Part shown: positions 20,321-25,381 of the stretch, piece by piece
How the letters are laid out: the number at the start of each line of letters is the position of its first letter
Position numbering within the stretch: the first letter of the stretch is position 1
Assembly (NCBI GenBank): GCA_033557675.1
Contig: JAWQRM010000263.1
Span: 1 to 25,381, forward strand
DNA from: Coptodactyla brooksi
Taxonomy: Eukaryota; Arthropoda; Insecta; Coleoptera; Scarabaeidae
Length of the DNA stretch: 25,381 bases
Direction: 5' to 3'
Made by a program: the position numbers and the translations under genes
Notes under the pieces: model-generated
The model's input: the letters and a program-made list of their open reading frames with translations, nothing else
What the model was told of the DNA's origin: nothing
Databases searched by the model: none

Positions 20321-20643
20321 CTAGAAAAATATTCAGAAATAAAAATAAAACATTGAAATCATTTGTACTTTTAATTGTTACCTTTTTATTAATATAACAA
20401 TTCAATTCAATAACGAATCTTTTAAAAATAAAAACTTAACTCAAAATATGCGACTAGCGTGTTATTCTGTGGTATTAGCATTGAGAAACGGAACTAGAAA
20501 ATACCAAATAACTTGAATTTTTTATTTCCGTTCATGTATTTTCAGTAAGAAAAGTTACAAATATTTTCCATTCCTTCAAGTGAATCACAACAAAACTAAA
20601 GAAGAGCCTCAAGCTGAACGCGAACCGCAGTTTGGCCACCGTT

Positions 20644-21330
20644 GGCATATAAGATATGTACATGCGATTCCTATAGATATATGTATACGATACATGGGAT
20701 GAAACAAAAAAGACACTACTAGACGACCAATCGAGATTCCGAAAAGGCAGAAGTAGGTACTATAGATAACATGTATATTTTGGAATACTTAGCAGATAGA
20801 GTGCTGAATAAAAGTGCAGCGGAGCTACATGCACTGTTTGTAGATCTAAAGACAGCTTTTGATACGATAAACAGAGATGAATTGTGGAAATATTTAACAA
20901 AGATGGAAATAGAATAGCAAATAGCGAGGAAGAGATTTATCAGAAAATGGTTTGCAAGGTGAAGGTGAATTGTGAGTGGGGTGAAACGTTTTGAACAACA
21001 AATGAAGTAAGACAGGGATGCCCTTTAAGCCCAAGTTTATTTGCTGCGTATATCGCAGATCTGAAGGGGGAGCAATTAGGAAGAATAGTTGTAACTAGAA
21101 GGAGATACGTTCACAGGCGTATGCAGATGATATAGTACTGATAGCTAACGAAGCAAAAGAAACGACAGAAATGATGAGGAGCATGGAGAAATGTCTACAA
21201 AGCAAAGAATTCAAAGTTAACATCGGCAAAAGGAATGAAAGTGGAGGGAGGAGGTAAAGATAGAGAAGACAAGGATGGAGACGAGAAAAAAGACGCTGAA
21301 GTTTGAGGAGAAAACGTACAGACCAATAAA
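20644..21330 (+). pseudogene. Non-LTR RT remnant, 3' part (downstream of the hAT insertion)
   Basis: Starting within the target duplication, AYKI is read in the frame that continues from 19730. Then LLDDQSRFRKGRS, and after a shift TIDNMYILEYLADRVL and LHALFVDLKTAFDTINRDEL (about 20770-20890; first catalytic Asp region). In another frame VRQGCPLSPSLF (about 21006-21044) and, after a further shift, AYADDIVLIANE (YADD at 21120-21131, the RT active site). It ends near 21330 in a purine-rich tail after LEKCLQSK-like sequence. At least three frameshifts and several stops. Non-LTR element of the kind abundant in insect genomes; clade not assigned. This stretch contains the clearest RT active site in the window. 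Confidence 0.88.
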
Positions 21331-22654
21331 TTGTTAAAATGTGAAATTCTCCAGTAAAATTCTCCTCTTACTAAATATTTGTACGTTTCTTTTGTATCTT
21401 CTTCTTTTATTTATTCTTTGTTTACAGTAAGTACCGAACATTTTCCTATTCTAAGTTTTAACTGATTATCATGACTTGAATATAACTTTAGAAAGTCCAT
21501 AGGTCAACTTTACGTATCTTGTGTTATCTTTTATGTTGAAATCATAGCCATATGATAGTAACATATGTTTGTATTAGTGGAATTGTCATTACTACTTTTA
21601 GCTATTAATATTACGACTGTACCAAATGCTAATATCAGCCCTGAAAAAATATGTATGCGCAGTACACAACCTAGCATTATAACAATTGTGAAGTAAGAGT
21701 TACTGTAAACAACAAATTATTTAAAAAATTTAAACCTCAACCCTTCCAACTAATTTTAATTGTTAATATTATCACCACTATGTCAATATTATTAGAATTG
21801 TCATTGCCATGTTTAGTTATTAATACTGTTACTGTACTGTAGTAGTATTATTCATAATAAATATATTATACTGAATATTTCTGATTGGTTATTTGTACCT
21901 GCAATTAAACGCGGCAATATATGCAACTTATGAAGCACAGCGTGAATTGGAGCTGTCTATTTCTAGGAGATGTGATCGATACTTAATCTACTTGGTTACT
22001 ATAGTAGCATATACGATATTGGGCTCGAATTAATCAACAGATTATGGACATAACGTTCATTTCGATACAGATTTATTGAAAAGTATTTTTACGATTTATT
22101 AAATAGAAAAGTGTTTTTCCGATCTTTAAGCTGTTGTTTTAAGTAGCATATCGAATGGAACTTGTTTGAAGAATATTAGTGTTTCTAAAGTATGTAACAC
22201 ATTATTTTTGCATAATTTGTTTTTGATTACAGAAAATCGAGAAAATTGCAGGAATCGCCTTTAGAATTGTCAACATAAATGTGAAAACATATAGCGTATT
22301 TCATTTAAAATAACGAAGTATTGGTCATTACTGGCTAAACCGGAAGTGCAATACAGTGAAGTGCAATAATGAAGCGCTACCAAAAATGACATTTTACTTC
22401 CCTAAAAATCCACAAAAAATATGTTTTTATTCCTAAACTGAATAGGAAAAGTTACCGTACCCAGTTCCTGAACCACTTTGTGTAGTATTTAAATTGCGAA
22501 TTTGGTATTACCTTTTCCTTTGTTGATGAGTACTATTTTATAATAATATTACAGCCCATTTGATGCAGTGCCTGTTTTAAAATTTAAGTCGCAGTAATTT
22601 AACATCCAGATAGATTTTCGAGAGAATTTGATTGCCAATTTTACAGAAATAATA
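21331..22654. other. No gene seen; diverged direct repeat
   Basis: About 50 bp at 21571-21622 and 21786-21838 match in the same orientation (TATTAG, GAATTGTCATT, TTTAG-TATTAATA, ACTGTAC) with about one quarter of bases changed. The rest is AT-rich without coding signal. Confidence 0.5.
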
Positions 22655-22656
22655 TA

Positions 22657-23017
22657 CACGGTGTACAATTATTCAGCTATATGAAAGGAAACCTAGATAA
22701 CTTTTGAACAGTGTTTGTTCAGACAAAACAATTTTTTTTCTAAAAAAAATGTTTTGAAAAAAAATATTTTCTTTTTGAAAAAATTTTCATTAAGCGTTAG
22801 TTCAGACGGTGATCGTCCCAGAACAAAAAAGAATTGTTTTAGAAAAAAAATTTGTTTTTAAAAAACATTTTTTTTTAAACAATCTTTGTAACAAAACATT
22901 TTTTTTTGAAAAAAAATCCCAACAGGCCCTGCATTCAACCGCCAAATTTAACTGAATCTCGACGGTTCAAAAGTTATCAAGTTTATTTTTTCATATACCC
23001 TAATAATTGTCATCCTG
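22657..23017. mobile_element. MITE with long imperfect TIRs and TA target duplication
   Basis: The left end reads CACGGTGTACAATTATTCAG, then CTATATGAAA, and further on GATAACTTTTGAAC. The reverse complement of the right end reads CAGGATGACAATTATTAGGG, then TATATGAAA, and GATAACTTTTGAAC. The pairing extends about 55 bp. TA flanks both sides (22655-22656 and 23018-23019). The interior is dominated by A and T runs on both sides of a centre near 22800-22825 (TTCAGACGGTGATCGTCCC), so much of the element is a foldback. Non-coding; probably a Tc1/mariner-superfamily MITE. Confidence 0.8.
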
Positions 23018-23045
23018 TAGGGAAAGGCGGGGCTCATTCAGACGC

Positions 23046-23387
23046 GGGGCACATTCGGACATGGCAAAATGACCGCCTTCTCTAAGGGTGCCTATTTTAG
23101 ACACCCTTACTTAGTGCCTACAATACGTTGTGTTAATGCACAGTAATTTCCGATTTTTAATAAAAAAATCAACTTGGAGCAGAAAAGTAAGTAATTTCAA
23201 AGTACATTTTTAAGTAACTAGGTCCTCCAATGTGCAATTTTACATAAATTAATAAACGTTGAGTAAAAGCTAGATTATTTCTTAATTAATATTGTGTGAG
23301 AGTACTTGACAAAACATAAGCTCAATTTAGTGTAAAAATATTTAAGTGAGATTCGGAGGTAGATTCGGACGCGTCCGAATGTGCCCC
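23046..23387. repeat. Inverted pair of GGGGCACATTCGGAC with internal palindrome
   Basis: GGGGCACATTCGGAC (23046-23060) and its exact reverse complement (23373-23387) bound 342 bp. The right copy overlaps an 18-bp perfect palindrome ATTCGGACGCGTCCGAAT (23363-23380). A third, plus-oriented copy (GGGGCACATACGAAC) lies at 23872-23886. These look like TIRs of a DNA transposon; the 342-bp unit could be a non-autonomous copy next to or inside the pogo-like remnant. No clear target duplication is visible. Confidence 0.65.
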
Positions 23388-23439
23388 ATTATCTTTTATA
23401 AGATTTTGGTCAATTAATAAATTTAAACTGTTATTGCAG

Positions 23440-23658
23440 ATGGTACGTGAATACATAAAGAAGACTAATAGAACCTCTATAGATGAAGAACAAATTAAAT
23501 TTTTAGTTCAGTTTCCAGCTAAGAAAACACTTCGTCATTGTGTTGGCCAGATAATGGAGAAACTAAAAGTTTTGGAATATTTGGTAATGTTTTCTGAAAT
23601 AGAGGAACATCAACTGTTTACACCCAAGACATTATCCACAAATTACCAACACCCTTGA
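23440..23658 (+). pseudogene. Pogo/psq-type DNA-binding domain remnant
   Basis: From the ATG at 23440 the frame reads MVREYIKKTNRTSIDEEQIK, then FPAKKTLRHCVGQIM, then VMFSEIEEHQLF before a stop at 23656. MVR-x-Y-x-(R/K)KT-x-R-x-S-x-x-EE is the characteristic start of pogo/Tigger and jerky-like transposases (psq helix-turn-helix). P-x-x-TLR matches the second helix, and FSEEEE-x-L the start of the CENP-B-type second domain. The segment between the first two is shortened compared with the family, and the catalytic domain is missing. It is flanked by the GGGGCAC repeats, which may be its ends. An exon of a domesticated gene is possible (TTGCAG precedes the ATG), but the shortening argues for a decayed transposon. 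Confidence 0.5.
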
Positions 23659-24150
23659 AAATGGATGGAACATCACGAGTTAAATCTTACTTAAAATTCA
23701 ACGTAAAGTTTGACACTTATAATATTTTGTGGTTTAAAAACCTACTCAGAAGTTATAATAATTAGTTTTTACTGCCTTTATGACTTTTTATTTTTCGTTT
23801 TTTTTTTCGTTCGCACCTTTTTCGTTTTAGAGATAAAGAAAATTAAGTTAGTACGTCAACAGTGGGGCACATACGAACGAACCAAAATAACAGAGGGTAT
23901 AATCACGTATAACACGCAGCTAAATCCCCAATTACCATATCTGAAATTCCAAAACTATATAATACTAATAGACACCGGCGGTTCAAAATCTTTAGCGAGC
24001 AAATTTATAATTTAATGAAGGAAGATTACGCAGTAGAAAAGGAATTTAAAATTTAATCAGTTCGTGGGATAGAAGAAGGGAATAGAGCCCTACAAGTCGA
24101 GTTACCAGATATCTTCTTATATGAGAAAAACGAAAGTCTGCGGTCTCGTA

Positions 24151-24571
24151 GTTACTGGAATTAATAAACACCTTAATGACGCCAAGATTTTTGAAAATCT
24201 CACTCTCAACATATGTTTCGGTGTATCTAATAAACCTTCGTCAGAAGAATGTAAACAGAAACTCTGGGTTATCCTATATATTTTTCTCTCACTCTAATTG
24301 TTCTCAAGTACCGTCCGAAATGACCACCCGTATTACTTTTCCTTAAGTCCGTTTTTTACCTAACAGGCTAAAGAGAGCTGGATTTACGATGGGACTCGGT
24401 CCATTGTTAAAAGTTTTGTTTTTATTTTTAACAATCTATTTCTCATAGACTATTCCTATTAACCTGCCTAATCAATTTTATGTGTTCATTTATCCTATGG
24501 TCCCGAGTTATCACGTGTGCAGTTACTTGATATATATTGGTGTGGTTAAGGTGTTTATTAACTCCAGTTAC
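24151..24571. mobile_element. MITE-like insertion in the gypsy fragment
   Basis: GTTACTGGAATTAATAAACA then CCTTA (24151-24175) and its inverted partner (24547-24571, reverse complement GTAACTGGAGTTAATAAACA then CCTTA) agree at 23 of 25 positions. The 421 bp between have no coding frame and hold a hammerhead-like motif on the minus strand. AGTTACCAGATATCTTC occurs at 24100-24116 and 24566-24582 in the same orientation, and both copies are in the protease reading (LPDIF). One of them is therefore a duplication created by the insertion. The 34 bp between the left copy and the left TIR are unexplained. Confidence 0.72.
24201..24251 (-). ncRNA. Hammerhead-ribozyme-like motif (copy D, the best one)
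   Basis: Read on the minus strand. The seven-bp stem I is CATTCTT (24251-24245) with GAGAGTG (24207-24201), two wobbles. Intact CTGACGA (24244-24238) is followed by one extra A. Stem II is GGT (24236-24234)/ACC (24222-24220), then GAA (24219-24217). Stem III is ACA/TGT around loop TA (24216-24209) and the cleavage-site base is T (24208). All invariant hammerhead bases are present. The unpaired extra base before stem II departs from the canonical fold and is shared with copies C and F. It sits within the MITE at 24151-24571. If active, the RNA would cut itself just before the stem I 3' strand. Confidence 0.5.
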
Positions 24572-25381
24572 CAGATATCTTCGAGGACTCGCGTGAACAC
24601 ATCTTTTTTTGTTTCAATTTTGCAGAATACTACGACATGTTAATTGGAATGGATTTATTAAAGACACTAAAAGGACAAATCGATACGGAAAATGAAGTAC
24701 TAAGAACTTCGAAGACAGAAATTCCCTACTATACGAGACTAGATGAAGTAAAACTTTTCCCTAACTCGTCGCAAATTGTGGAATATAGCGTCAATAATAT
24801 GTCAAACGGATTTGCATTTTTTCCTCAGACAAGAACAAGAATTAGAGATGAAGAAATTATATTAGCACCACCAGCCCTAGTAAAAGTAATACAAGGTAAA
24901 ACTACTCGAATCATTGGATTCGAGTGAATAACATGACAAATAAATTAACTATAGCCTCGGAACAAACGCGAAAGATAAATCTAACGCCAGTGAAAAATGC
25001 AAAGGGAAAATTCGAAAAGAAAATTAATAAAATTCTAGAAAAAGAAGATCTCAATATAGAAAAAGGACGACCTTAAAGGCACTATTCTGGAAGTACAAGA
25101 ATTTATTCTTTCTGGAGGGACAAAAACTAAGTTTTATTCACGAAATTAAGCACACTGAATATGAAAGACGATAAGCCAGTTTACGTTAGAAGCTATGGAC
25201 AGCCTATCGAAATAAAAGAATAACTCAAAAGGCAAATAAAAGAATTACTGACACAGAAAATTTAAGAAACGTATGGTGATCGATTATCGCCAATTAAATA
25301 AACAAATGATGGTTGACAAATATCCAATCCCTAATACTGCCGATATTTTAGACAAACTTGGCAGAGGACAATACTTTACAT

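Larger units (their letters stand above)
19739..20643 (-). mobile_element. Internally deleted hAT element with 8-bp target duplication
   Basis: The ends are AGGGGTGGCCAAAC (19739-19752) and GTTTGGCCACCGTT (20630-20643), inverted copies that agree at 12 of 14 positions and resemble the CAGGGGTGGCCAAAC-type hAT terminus. The flanks are GGCATAAA (19731-19738) and GGCATATA (20644-20651): 8 bp, one difference, the duplication length typical of hAT. Inside, the minus strand carries the start of a hAT transposase (20056-20320), but the dimerisation and catalytic parts are missing. At 905 bp it is a deletion derivative that depended on a full-length relative. It sits inside a LINE RT fragment, so it inserted later than that LINE. 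Confidence 0.88.
23860..25381 (+). pseudogene. Ty3/gypsy-type LTR retrotransposon, pol fragment (protease to start of RT), continues past the window
   Basis: The protease motif IDTGG (about 23971-23985, within NYIILIDTGGSKSLA) marks the aspartic protease. After a frameshift, SEQIYNLMKEDYAVE and VRGIEEGNRALQVELPDIF lead to the MITE at 24151-24571. Beyond it, EYYDMLIGMDLLKTLKGQI (24628-24684) is the end of the protease domain (hydrophobic-x-IG-x-D-x-L), in an open frame to 24924. The RT linker and start follow in shifting frames: DDKPVYVRSYGQPIEIKE (about 25160-25220), QIKELLTQKI, then directly RMVIDYRQLNKQ and KYPIPNTADILDKLGRGQYF at the end. Between LLTQKI and RMVIDYR about 30 codons normally present are missing. 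No gag, LTR or primer-binding site is seen. Dead by frameshifts, deletion and insertion. Confidence 0.88.

Noticed and set aside
20042..20356. 104-codon plus-strand hydrophobic frame
   Set aside because: The minus strand carries the hAT transposase start; this frame is its shadow.
23710..23860. Hydrophobic leader upstream of the gypsy protease as part of its protein
   Set aside because: T-rich low-complexity sequence in frame by chance; the gypsy-like reading only becomes convincing after about 23900.
1..25381. tRNA, rRNA, CRISPR arrays and bacterial-type promoters or operons
   Set aside because: No B-box-like GGTTCGANTCC, no rRNA motifs, no regularly spaced repeats; all evidence points to arthropod DNA.

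Overview
The window looks like AT-rich, gene-poor intergenic DNA from an arthropod, most probably an insect. The base is roughly 70% A+T, open frames are short and random, and no operon, tRNA, rRNA or CRISPR is visible. Every recognisable coding sequence is a broken piece of a transposable element: jockey-type and other non-LTR retrotransposons, Tc1/mariner, hAT, pogo-type and Ty3/gypsy. I found no intact host gene.

Layout. 1-600: two diverged copies of a (GGACGNAC)-rich repeat. About 1790-2310 (+): C-terminal end of a jockey-type reverse transcriptase (RT) ORF. 2699-2752: a perfect 25-bp-arm hairpin. About 3460-4290 (+): N-terminal and middle RT part of a second jockey-type copy. 4290-12250: mostly featureless, with a TTGAA-type simple repeat (6418-6620), a hammerhead-like motif (7008) and two diverged copies of one repeat (8680 and 10365), each holding the same hairpin. 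About 12250-12600 (-): C-terminal remnant of another LINE. 13459-14057: a 599-bp MITE with 24-bp perfect TIRs and TA target duplication. 15005-15497 (+): a dead mariner transposase. 16640-17100: a relatively GC-rich stretch. 17105-17667 (+): the 3' half of another Tc1/mariner-like element, whose transposase is interrupted by a 54-nt intron-like sequence.

19472-21330 (+) is a decayed LINE RT into which a 905-bp internally deleted hAT element (19739-20643) has jumped. The 8-bp target duplication is still visible, and the hAT holds two adjacent perfect palindromes. 22657-23017: a MITE rich in A and T runs. 23046-23658: inverted GGGGCACATTCGGAC repeats and a pogo/psq-type DNA-binding remnant. 23860 to the window end (+): a Ty3/gypsy pol fragment (protease to early RT), split by a MITE (24151-24571) and damaged by frameshifts and a deletion.

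The parts do not work together as a system; they record successive insertions. The most interesting points are: (1) an intron-like insert whose exact removal restores a conserved transposase motif, with AGGT at both ends; (2) several dispersed motifs that follow the hammerhead ribozyme plan (CUGANGA, stem II, GAA, short stem III, UH, closing stem I), all sharing an odd extra base before stem II; (3) a 27-nt foldback insertion in the mariner gene; (4) the nested hAT. All family calls are from motifs recognised by eye, with no database search.
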